Assembly: GCA_937901865.1 (NCBI GenBank)
Contig: CALDID010000154.1
Coordinates: forward strand, 1-7,993
Length of the DNA stretch: 7,993 nt
DNA from: an uncultured Treponema sp.
GTDB lineage: Bacteria > Spirochaetota > Spirochaetia > Treponematales > Treponemataceae
Reading direction: 5' to 3'
Every line of letters starts with the position of its first letter. The first letter of the stretch is position 1. Positions 1 to 6,811 of this stretch are shown here, piece by piece. A program made the position numbers and the translations under genes. Below the pieces are notes generated by a model. It saw nothing but the letters and a program-made list of their open reading frames with translations. It had not been told where the DNA came from and searched no databases.

Positions 1-2487
1 CACAAGTTCTTGCCTATTTGCCGTCGCACCTGTCATCAATAAATACTTTATTTCCTCCTTTTCAAGCCGAGAGCTTACAGCATCTAGCGACGAAAGAAAG
101 TTTGAGAAGACAAGGCATCTATGACCGCTCTCCGATAACTCTGTAATAGAATCAAGCAATACATCCCATTTTGCGCTCTCAATCAAGGAATCACTTTTCA
201 CTTCAGGTACTGTTGCAATCTGTCGCAACTCAAGTAAAGCCTGTAAAATTGAAAACTGTGATTTCTCAAAGCCATTTTTCGCAATTTCGCCATCAATGAG
301 CTTTTTATAAAAACTGCGCTGTGTTTCGTACAATCGAGCCTGTTCTTCCGTCATATCAACATATAAAACCTGCTCAGTTCGCTCTGGTAGCTCTTTAGCC
401 ACATCTTGCTTTAATCTGCGAAGAATGAATGGACGAATTTTTGCAGATAATTCTTTCGCCGCGTCCTCGTCATTTTCTTTTTGCACAGGGAGTGCATAAC
501 GACGATTAAACTCTGCCTGACTACCAAACATTGTCGGGTTCAAAAAACGGAAAATCGAATAAAGTTCGCCAAGATTATTTTCCATTGGAGTACCACTGAT
601 TGCAATACGATGAGTCGCATTCAAAAGCATAACAGACTTCGCCGATTGGCTTGAAGCATTTTTTATCAAATGAACTTCGTCTAAAACTGCATATTCAAAT
701 GTTTCTTTGCTCAATGCTTCTATATCGTTTCTAACAATCGCATACGTTGTAACGAGTATCGTATGGTTCATTGCTTCGCTTATATTTCTTTCTGTTCCAT
801 AATAGGCATATACATCGAGGTCGTGAGCAAACTTTTCTAGCTCATTTAGCCAATTATCAATTAAACTTTTCGGAACAACTATTATCGAAGTACTGTTGTG
901 CTTATCCGCATAACAGATCGCTAAAAGCGCCACTATCTGAATAGTCTTTCCAAGCCCCATATCGTCTGCCAAGCAACAGCCCAAATTGTGCCGCATTAAA
1001 TACAAAAGCCACTGAACACCATAAAGCTGATAATCGCGTAACTTTTTTACAACGGGAATATTTGGAAGATGAGTCTTTTGAATATCATTAAATCCCAAAA
1101 AAAAGTCATTCCATCTATTTCCCTTTTCGCTCTCAACTTTTGCATTTATAAGCGAATCAACAAGAGGTAAATCAAAAAAAGAGAGCTTATAAGTTCCCTC
1201 TTTACTTTTACGCCCCAATAAACGCTTTAAGCGCAAAAAGAAATTCTTTTCAACAATGGCTCTTGTGCCATCGCTTAATGGAATAAAATTATTTTTTTCA
1301 TATAACGAAACAAATTGTGATGGCGTGAAAACATCGTCATCAATCGTTATTTCACAATCTGTATCAAAAAAGTCTATTCCAGAATGAAGTGTTAGCTTTG
1401 TTTTTGGTACAACTTTATGAAGATTGTATTTTTTTAGGGCTTCTGTACCAAAAAGCGCATAATATTGCACTAGTTCACCTAAGTTTTCACTCAAAAAAGG
1501 CAACGCAATCGTAGACGTTAGAAAAAGCGTATCTCCATCAAGCGCAAACGTTTCGCCATCAGCATCGCGCGCTTCTGGGTGTTTATCCATAGTAGCTCTT
1601 ATCATCGACAAGATTTTTTTCCACCCCTGTGCGTTGTCATAAATCAAATCAGTTTTTTCTATTAACTTCTTCTCTTCGTCCACATTGACTATCGTCGTCG
1701 GCTTATTTTCCGAAATAAATTCCATAGGATACTCATCTTTCGTCCACAGCATTTTTATCGAAAGATTGCCTTCGCTGTCCAAATCATTAAACGCTAAAGC
1801 CGCCTTTGCTCTTACAGGCGTATGCTGTAATTTCTTATACGTCGAATACAAAAAATCGACAGTACGAAACATCGAAGAAAACAATGACAAAAAAAGATTT
1901 ATCTCGCTCTTTTTAACATTTCCTACAAACGAAGACAAATAATGATAATGAACACCCATATCTCTTGTTCTATACACTTTTCCTCCTGCTAAAGCGTACA
2001 CAGAAGAAAGCAATACAGGATTTTCTATCTCGTCAGAATCCGTCTTCAAAATTAGTGAAAGATTATAATAATTCTCCTCATTTTTTACAGCAAGTTTTAG
2101 CCGTGCATTTTCACTATCTTTTGCAACCGAAACAGCTTCGCCTCGAAACAGAAATAAAGAGCTTTCCTTAAACACCGCTTCTGCAAACTCTGGAAATGTA
2201 TCAAAGTAAATAGTCTCTTCTCCCTCGCTTTCCCAAGAAAAAGTAGAAGAAATCTGCTGTCTAACACGAGCCAGCGCAGTTTCAAGAGGAGTTGACGAAA
2301 AAGATATTGCATCTAAAGCAACTTTTAAGCCCTTTTTATTTGTAAAGAAAAAATACGCTCTTTCCTCGTCATTTAATTCGATATTATAGATACAATCAAA
2401 AACAGAAATGCCATTATTCACAGTCTTTTGCGCTAATGACGTATACGACATAATATCACTGATTTTTTTTAGAGAAAGTTCAGTCAT
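1..2487 (-). CDS. SNF2-family DEAD/DEAH-box helicase, 3' end cut off by window edge
   Basis: The frame is open for 829 codons from ATG at 2487 to the window edge with no stop, so the C-terminus is missing. Motifs seen: a Q-type motif RDYQLYGVQW (Q487), Walker A DDMGLGKT (K514), motif Ia VPKSLIDNW, motif II DEVH (residues 603-606), motif III SGTPMENN (631-638), the RRLKQDV segment typical of SNF2 proteins (690-696), and motif IV LVFSNF (792-797). The next segment, MTGATANRQ, also fits the second RecA lobe; motifs V and VI must lie beyond the window. Family knowledge: these are ATP-driven double-stranded DNA translocases that remodel protein-DNA complexes. Residues 1 to about 480 match no motif I know. 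They may be the bacterial SNF2-associated region, but the CxC...CxH SWIM zinc motif often found at the N-terminus is absent. Only a weak GGA precedes the chosen ATG; the next in-frame ATG (codon 13) has no better site. The gene has its own promoter, separate from pflB. SNF2 identity is very secure; cellular role is unknown. Confidence 0.96.
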   Translation of the reverse strand, partial: MTELSLKKISDIMSYTSLAQKTVNNGISVFDCIYNIELNDEERAYFFFTNKKGLKVALDAISFSSTPLETALARVRQQISSTFSWESEGEETIYFDTFPEFAEAVFKESSLFLFRGEAVSVAKDSENARLKLAVKNEENYYNLSLILKTDSDEIENPVLLSSVYALAGGKVYRTRDMGVHYHYLSSFVGNVKKSEINLFLSLFSSMFRTVDFLYSTYKKLQHTPVRAKAALAFNDLDSEGNLSIKMLWTKDEYPMEFISENKPTTIVNVDEEKKLIEKTDLIYDNAQGWKKILSMIRATMDKHPEARDADGETFALDGDTLFLTSTIALPFLSENLGELVQYYALFGTEALKKYNLHKVVPKTKLTLHSGIDFFDTDCEITIDDDVFTPSQFVSLYEKNNFIPLSDGTRAIVEKNFFLRLKRLLGRKSKEGTYKLSFFDLPLVDSLINAKVESEKGNRWNDFFLGFNDIQKTHLPNIPVVKKLRDYQLYGVQWLLYLMRHNLGCCLADDMGLGKTIQIVALLAICYADKHNSTSIIVVPKSLIDNWLNELEKFAHDLDVYAYYGTERNISEAMNHTILVTTYAIVRNDIEALSKETFEYAVLDEVHLIKNASSQSAKSVMLLNATHRIAISGTPMENNLGELYSIFRFLNPTMFGSQAEFNRRYALPVQKENDEDAAKELSAKIRPFILRRLKQDVAKELPERTEQVLYVDMTEEQARLYETQRSFYKKLIDGEIAKNGFEKSQFSILQALLELRQIATVPEVKSDSLIESAKWDVLLDSITELSESGHRCLVFSNFLSSLDAVSSRLEKEEIKYLLMTGATANRQELV

Positions 2488-2576
2488 TTTTATCCGCAGT
2501 TATAGTCTCAGTGCTTTTTAGGCAAGTGCTTCGCTAATTGCAGCGATTCTTTACCTCGTCACCATTTTATACATGT

Positions 2577-2605
2577 ATCCTAACTTTAAAATTATGTTCC
2601 GTCAA
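2577..2605 (-). promoter_or_regulatory. Sigma70-like promoter for the SNF2 helicase gene
   Basis: On the minus strand TTGACG (2600-2605, five of six consensus bases) is followed by a 17-base spacer and TAGGAT (2577-2582, four of six). Transcription would start near 2570 and give a leader of about 80 bases before the ATG at 2487. The promoter lies just past the pflB terminator, so the helicase gene is probably transcribed independently. The leader contains only a weak CGCT/AGCG stem and a 7-base direct repeat (AGTGCTT at 2510 and 2525), and I see no known riboswitch in it. The call rests on consensus matching and is not experimentally supported. Confidence 0.55.
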
Positions 2606-2660
2606 GTTTTTTATGACAATTCATTTTTCCAACGTTATTTATATTCCGATATTTTTACAT

Positions 2661-2692
2661 AAAAAATCCCCTCAAAATTTCTCTTGAGGGGA
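2661..2692 (-). terminator. Intrinsic terminator of pflB
   Basis: CCCCTCAA (2668-2675) and TTGAGGGG (2684-2691) form a perfect 8-bp stem, extended to 9 bp by T2667-A2692, around an 8-base loop. Read on the minus strand, the stem is followed by ATTTTTT (2667-2661), the U-tract expected of a Rho-independent terminator. It begins about 50 bases after the pflB stop and before the helicase promoter, so it cleanly separates the two transcription units. Confidence 0.93.
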
Positions 2693-2740
2693 AATATACC
2701 GTTCGCTAAAGAGCTACTTAATATTCAAAAGTTTCGCAAA

Positions 2741-5122
2741 CTAGAGAGCTGCGTGGCAAGTACGAGCGATAACGTCGTCCTGCTGCTCTTTTGTAAGGTT
2801 GATGAAGCGAACTGCATAACCTGAAACACGAACCGTGAAGTTTGCATATTCTGGTTTCTCTGGGTGTGCCTGACAATCCTTGAGCTTTTCAACGCCAAAG
2901 ACGTTTACGTTCAAGTGATGTGCACCCGCATGTCCAGACTCTGGTCCTACATCGAAGTAACCGTCAAGAACGTTTACCAAGTTCTCAACACGCTCCGCCT
3001 TGTCATGTCCGAGTGCGCTTGGATTGATTGTCTGAGTATTTGAAATACCGTCCAAAGCCTGCTCGTAAGGAAGCTTTGCAACAGAGTTCAAAGACTTTAC
3101 CAAGCCCTTTGTCTCTGCACCATAAGATGGGTTTGCTCCTGGTGAGAATGGCTCGTGCGCCTTTCTTCCGTCTGGCAATGCACCTGTTGCTTTTCCATAA
3201 ACAACGTTTGAAGTAATTGTAAGGATAGATGTTGAAGGCTCTGCGTTGCGATATGTTGGGTGCTTGCGAATCATTCCCATGAATGTGCGGAGCAACCATA
3301 CAGCAATTTCGTCAGCGCGGTCATCGTCCTGTCCGTAGCGTGGGAAGTCGCCTTCAACTACATAATCGATAGCCTGGTTCTTTGCCACTTCAACGACCTT
3401 AACCTCACCAGTCTTCTTATCCTTCTGTTTGACTTCAACGTCGCCACGGATAACCTTGACTTTTGCATACTTGATAGCAGAAAGAGAATCAACAACGTGT
3501 GAGAAACCTGCAATACCTGTTGCGAATGTTCTTTTAACGTTTGTATCCTCAAGAGCAAGCTCTTCTGCTTCATAATAGTACTTGTCGTGCATATAGTGGA
3601 TAGCATTGAGCGAGTTGACATAGATGTCAGCAAGCCATTCAAGCATCTTCACATACTTTGCCTTAACCTCTTCATAATTTGAAGCGTCAAGAACATCAGC
3701 TGTAATTGGCTGATATGCAGGACCTACCTGCTTACCTTCAGCCAAGCCGCCTTTCTCGTCGCGTCCGCCGTTGATAGCATAAAGCAATGCTTTTGCAAGG
3801 TTAGCGCGAGCACCAAAGAACTGCATCTCTTTTCCTGTCTGTGTTGCAGAAACGCAGCAGCAGATAGAATAGTCATCACCCCAAACAGGGCGCATAACAT
3901 CGTCGTTCTCGTACTGAACTGAAGAAGTTTCAATAGAGATGTGTGCGCAGTACTTGCGGAAGCTCTCTGGCAATCTCTTTGAATAGAGGATTGTCATATT
4001 AGGCTCTGGAGAAGGTCCCATGTTCTCAAGCGTGTGGAGGAAACGATAATCGTTCTTTGTAACCATAGAACGTCCGTCCTGTCCGAGTCCACCAACTTCG
4101 AGAGTTGCCCAAATTGGGTCGCCAGAGAAGAGGTTGTTGTAAGATTCGATACGAGCAAAGCGAACCATACGAGCTTTCATAACGAAATGGTCGATAAGTT
4201 CCTGTGCCTGCTGTTCTGTAATCTTTCCAGCCTTCAAATCACGCTCGATGTAAATGTCAAGGAATGTTGAAACACGTCCGATTGACATAGCAGCACCGTT
4301 CTGTGTCTTTACAGCACCAAGGTAGCCGAAATAAAGCCACTGCACAGCTTCTTTTGCTGTTGTAGCAGGCTTTGAAATGTCAAATCCGTAGATTTTTGCC
4401 ATTTCTTTCAAGCCTTTAAGAGCTTTTACCTGCTCTGCAACTTCTTCCTTGAGGCGAATAACCTCTTCAGTCATTGTGCCGTCGCCGATATTTGCCTTAT
4501 CCTCTTCCTTTGCTTTGATAAGAGCATCGATACCGTAAAGAGCAACACGGCGATAATCGCCAACAATGCGTCCGCGTCCATAAGTATCAGGCAAACCTGT
4601 CAAGATATGAGAATTGCGAACAGCGCGAATCTCTGGTGTATAGACATCAAATACAGCGTCTGAGTGAGTCTTGTGATAGACTGTGAAAATCTTGTGAAGT
4701 TCTGGGTTTGGAGTGTAACCGTACTGTTCACAGCTCTGCTCTGCCATACGGATTCCACCGAAAGGCATAAATGCTCTCTTCAACGGCTTGTCTGTCTGCA
4801 AACCAACAACCTGCTCCAAATCCTTCAAAGCAGGGTCGATGTATCCAGCTGGGTGAGCTGTAAGACCTGTTACAACATCTGTATCCATATCAAGAACGCC
4901 AATGCGCTCTTTTCCGTCTTTACCGATAGATTTTTTGTTATGCTCTGCCTTCTGCAACTCCTGCAACTTGTCAAAGAGCTTGTTAGTTGCATCTGTTGGA
5001 CCTGCTAAGAACTTCTCGTCCCCATCATAAGGCGTGTAGTTGTTCTGGATAAAATCACGAACATTGATTTCTTCTTTCCAAAGGCGACCTTTGAATCCGT
5101 TCCAAGCTTCCTGCTCAGCCAT
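2741..5122 (-). CDS. pflB: Formate C-acetyltransferase (pyruvate formate-lyase), glycyl radical enzyme
   Basis: It converts pyruvate and CoA to acetyl-CoA and formate in anaerobic fermentation, in the cytoplasm. With the start at 5122 the product is 793 residues, against about 760 for E. coli PflB, to which it aligns along its whole length from memory. Conserved landmarks include NVRDFIQNNYTPYDGDE near the N-terminus, GLPDTYGRGR, MGPSPEPNMTIL, and the thiyl-radical cysteine pair followed by VSA (C422-C423). The glycyl-radical loop RVSGYAVRF has its radical Gly at 768, 25 residues from the end as in E. coli. Differences are an extra Cys immediately before the catalytic pair (CCC, 421-423) and a Lys-rich insertion of about 19 residues around 560-583. 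An upstream in-frame ATG at 5170 would add 16 residues but has no Shine-Dalgarno sequence, whereas 5122 has a strong one. The gene uses more C-ending codons than its neighbours, which fits high expression. The activase gene pflA, often adjacent, is not present; the gene stands alone between two terminators. Confidence 0.98.
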   Translation of the reverse strand: MAEQEAWNGFKGRLWKEEINVRDFIQNNYTPYDGDEKFLAGPTDATNKLFDKLQELQKAEHNKKSIGKDGKERIGVLDMDTDVVTGLTAHPAGYIDPALKDLEQVVGLQTDKPLKRAFMPFGGIRMAEQSCEQYGYTPNPELHKIFTVYHKTHSDAVFDVYTPEIRAVRNSHILTGLPDTYGRGRIVGDYRRVALYGIDALIKAKEEDKANIGDGTMTEEVIRLKEEVAEQVKALKGLKEMAKIYGFDISKPATTAKEAVQWLYFGYLGAVKTQNGAAMSIGRVSTFLDIYIERDLKAGKITEQQAQELIDHFVMKARMVRFARIESYNNLFSGDPIWATLEVGGLGQDGRSMVTKNDYRFLHTLENMGPSPEPNMTILYSKRLPESFRKYCAHISIETSSVQYENDDVMRPVWGDDYSICCCVSATQTGKEMQFFGARANLAKALLYAINGGRDEKGGLAEGKQVGPAYQPITADVLDASNYEEVKAKYVKMLEWLADIYVNSLNAIHYMHDKYYYEAEELALEDTNVKRTFATGIAGFSHVVDSLSAIKYAKVKVIRGDVEVKQKDKKTGEVKVVEVAKNQAIDYVVEGDFPRYGQDDDRADEIAVWLLRTFMGMIRKHPTYRNAEPSTSILTITSNVVYGKATGALPDGRKAHEPFSPGANPSYGAETKGLVKSLNSVAKLPYEQALDGISNTQTINPSALGHDKAERVENLVNVLDGYFDVGPESGHAGAHHLNVNVFGVEKLKDCQAHPEKPEYANFTVRVSGYAVRFINLTKEQQDDVIARTCHAAL

Positions 5123-5130
5123 AAGAATTT

Positions 5131-5140
5131 CTCCTTCCTG
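5131..5140 (-). promoter_or_regulatory. Strong Shine-Dalgarno site that fixes the pflB start
   Basis: The minus strand reads CAGGAAGGAG, ending 8 bases before the ATG at 5122. This near-ideal ribosome binding site, together with the alignment of the following AWNGF segment to the E. coli PflB N-terminus (AWEGF), supports starting at 5122. The earlier in-frame ATG at 5170 lacks any purine-rich site. Confidence 0.85.
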
Positions 5141-5275
5141 CAAAAAATCCTTACCCGACAAAAATTGCATGGCGACACAAAATCTTCCCTGTGCATCAAA
5201 AGCAAAGGGTAAAAAGAAATCGATAAAGTGAAACCATAAAACAGTTTATTGAAGGGCTCGTATTTATGCAAGCAA

Positions 5276-5303
5276 ATTATAAAACTCGCCAGCTCTTAAA
5301 AAA
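5276..5303 (-). promoter_or_regulatory. Candidate pflB promoter with a perfect -10 box
   Basis: A perfect TATAAT lies at 5276-5281 on the minus strand, predicting a start near 5269 and a leader of about 147 bases. The -35 region is poor: only a T-run (5298-5303) sits at 16 bases' spacing, and TTGCTT is 20 bases away. Such a weak -35 could mean dependence on an activator. The -10 box overlaps the T-tract of the upstream terminator. A weaker alternative downstream is TTGCAT (5266-5271), a 17-base spacer and TAAACT (5243-5248). Confidence 0.4.
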
Positions 5304-5317
5304 GCAAGAACTGGTGA
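5281..5317 (-). terminator. Probable terminator of the membrane protein-yigZ-phosphatase unit
   Basis: On the minus strand TCACCAGTTCTT (5317-5306), an 8-base loop and AAGAGCTGGCGA (5297-5286) form a 12-position stem with one G-U wobble and one A-C mismatch. It is followed by GTTTTAT. It lies about 100 bases past the stop of the histidine-phosphatase-family gene. The T-tract is short and the loop is itself T-rich, so efficiency is uncertain. The plus strand could form a similar hairpin, but no plus-strand gene ends here. Confidence 0.6.
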
Positions 5318-5328
5318 CTGTTTCTTTC

Positions 5329-5365
5329 GTACAATTACATAATAACCGATTATTTAATTTTGTAC
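5329..5365 (+). repeat. Imperfect inverted repeat upstream of the pflB promoter
   Basis: GTACAATTACATAATAA (5329-5345) and TTATTTAATTTTGTAC (5350-5365) are imperfect inverted arms around four bases. The outer GTACAA/TTGTAC-type ends match well once one base is skipped. No T-tract follows on either strand, so a terminator is unlikely. The centre lies about 78 bases upstream of the predicted pflB start, a spacing at which activators can work. It does not match the FNR (TTGAT-N4-ATCAA) or Rex consensus as I know them. A binding-site role is inference, and AT-rich spacers produce such dyads by chance. Confidence 0.4.
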
Positions 5366-5416
5366 AATGGAAAAAAGCAATATTTTTCTAAATTTTTATT
5401 AAGGACGCAAAAAGCT

Positions 5417-6199
5417 TTAATATGCAAATGCACTTGCAAAGTATCCAGAGGAACTAGGAGGTTCTTTTTTTGTATACAAATGAGCCGTATCGCCCATTTG
5501 CTGCACTCTCCAATAAGCGATTCCAGGAGTCCGTTCTTCGCTATTTACTATTGTAACTGAAGAAGGAGCTACAAAAAAGCCTTGCCACAAACACGGGGCT
5601 GAAATATTTAATAAATGAGAAAGCATCGCCCCCATCACACCTAAATGGCAAAAGATTACAATAGTTCTGTCATCTATGTACGTTTTTACGACTTCTGTTG
5701 ATTTTTCCATAAAGTCGCTCTGCCCATCTTTTCTAACCGTACTGTAATAAAGCCCATTCCTCTTATAATCAAATTCTACAAGAATCGAATCGAGTCCATC
5801 ACAAACATTTTTATAATATGAAGCAATCTCTCCTGTTTTTAGAAAAGAATTGTTCTGCCAAGATGCAAATTCAAATAAATCACGATTTTCGTCAGCAGTA
5901 AAAAATTCTGGTAATAAATCCCAAGAAGCTCTCTTATTATTAGTAAGCGGGTCTATCACAGGGTAATTAAATTCCCTTAGCCAAGGACAAACTATAATTT
6001 CGTTCTGTTTCACATATACATTTTTTGAAAGCCCTATCTTTGCCGTTGTAAAAGCTCTTCCCATAGGAGAGGAATATGCCTTTACTACATTCCATTTTTT
6101 TATGCGCTGTGATAACAACTTTGCTTCTTTAAAACCTTTCTTTGTTAATGAATCCGTAGGATAATACGGGTCGCAATGACGCACAAAAATTATTCTCAT
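5417..6199 (-). CDS. Histidine phosphatase superfamily (phosphoglycerate mutase-like) protein
   Basis: The 260-residue protein opens with FVRHCDPYYP, the catalytic RHG-type motif at residues 5-14 with nucleophile His8; Cys replaces the usual Gly at position 9. Other family marks are SSPMGRAFTTA (43-53, phosphate-binding Arg48), WLRE (73-76, likely acid Glu76) and FCHLGVMG with the second catalytic His185. All core residues are thus present and activity is plausible. Family members transfer or hydrolyse phosphate on sugars, nucleotides, cofactors or proteins, and the substrate cannot be told from the sequence. Residues about 80-150 look like a cap insertion. No signal peptide or membrane segment is visible, so it is probably cytoplasmic. 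The ATG at 6199 follows GAGGGAG by four bases. It starts 18 bases after the yigZ stop, implying co-transcription as the last gene of a three-gene unit. Confidence 0.88.
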   Translation of the reverse strand: MRIIFVRHCDPYYPTDSLTKKGFKEAKLLSQRIKKWNVVKAYSSPMGRAFTTAKIGLSKNVYVKQNEIIVCPWLREFNYPVIDPLTNNKRASWDLLPEFFTADENRDLFEFASWQNNSFLKTGEIASYYKNVCDGLDSILVEFDYKRNGLYYSTVRKDGQSDFMEKSTEVVKTYIDDRTIVIFCHLGVMGAMLSHLLNISAPCLWQGFFVAPSSVTIVNSEERTPGIAYWRVQQMGDTAHLYTKKEPPSSSGYFASAFAY

Positions 6200-6217
6200 T
6201 TTTCTCCCTCAACGTAT

Positions 6218-6811
6218 CTATTCAAAAATTACTTCGCTTTTTCCCTGTGTTATATCAAACACTCTATCTGCAAATAGCTTTTTTTTAGCTTCGTAAATAG
6301 TTCCATTTATCGTTATGTCGGTTTGAAAATCTTCTATGCAATTACTTATATGGAATTCTTGAGAAACTCGCTTTATTATGTCGTATTTATCGTATGTAAT
6401 CACACAAACAAAATTCACCTTTTTAACAAGCTCTTCTGTCTTTGCCACTGCAAGCACATCTTTTGCTCCTCCTGAATATGCGTGCACAAGGCCTCCTGTA
6501 CCAAGCAGCGTACCTCCAAAATATCTCGTAACAGTCAATAATATATTTGTAATTCCGCTTCCTTTTAAAACATCTAGCACAGGTCGTCCCGCAGTTCCGC
6601 TCGGTTCTCCGTCGTCACTCATTCCCATAATGCCTGCCGTATCACCTACAGTAAAAGCATGAACAACGTGAGTTGCATCAGTATACTTCGTTTTTTGCGC
6701 CTTTAGCATTTCTCTAGCTTCATTCTGTGTTGTTACAGGAAATATTTCAGAAATAAACCGAGAACCCTTTATCACACATTCACTAACAGCATATTCGGTC
6801 AAAACTTTCAC
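6218..6811 (-). CDS. yigZ: YigZ/IMPACT family protein (UPF0029 plus DUF1949)
   Basis: The 197-residue protein carries the family signatures HVVHAFTVG (48-56), SDDGEPSGTAGRP (65-77) and RYFGGTLLGTGGLVHAY (96-112). The N-terminal IMPACT domain spans roughly residues 1-120, and the remainder fits the small C-terminal DUF1949 domain; total length is normal for the bacterial family. Eukaryotic IMPACT/YIH1 relatives regulate the translation-linked kinase GCN2, while the bacterial role is poorly defined and possibly ribosome- or RNA-related. The start is GTG: the four bases GTGA (6811-6808) hold both this start and the stop of the upstream membrane protein gene. GGAG lies seven bases before the GTG. 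No other start codon near the N-terminus would preserve the conserved domain. The overlap indicates translational coupling. Confidence 0.95.
   Translation of the reverse strand: MKVLTEYAVSECVIKGSRFISEIFPVTTQNEAREMLKAQKTKYTDATHVVHAFTVGDTAGIMGMSDDGEPSGTAGRPVLDVLKGSGITNILLTVTRYFGGTLLGTGGLVHAYSGGAKDVLAVAKTEELVKKVNFVCVITYDKYDIIKRVSQEFHISNCIEDFQTDITINGTIYEAKKKLFADRVFDITQGKSEVIFE

Noticed and set aside
1685..2312. Several short open frames on both strands between 1685 and 2312
   Set aside because: They lie within the continuous 829-codon SNF2 frame and have no coding character of their own.
2488..2576. A possible riboswitch or structured leader ahead of the SNF2 gene
   Set aside because: Only a 4-bp stem and a 7-base direct repeat (AGTGCTT) are visible, with no conserved riboswitch core.
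4664..5008. A 114-codon open frame on the plus strand inside pflB
   Set aside because: It is antisense to a strongly conserved gene and its Cys/Leu-rich translation resembles no protein. It is a by-product of pflB codon use.
2741..5122. Horizontal acquisition of pflB, suggested by its different base composition from its neighbours
   Set aside because: The difference is mainly C-ending codons in a gene expected to be highly expressed. No mobile element or flanking repeat supports transfer.
5123..5170. Sixteen extra N-terminal residues on PflB from the ATG at 5170
   Set aside because: No Shine-Dalgarno site precedes 5170, and the segment would contain the strong site serving the ATG at 5122.
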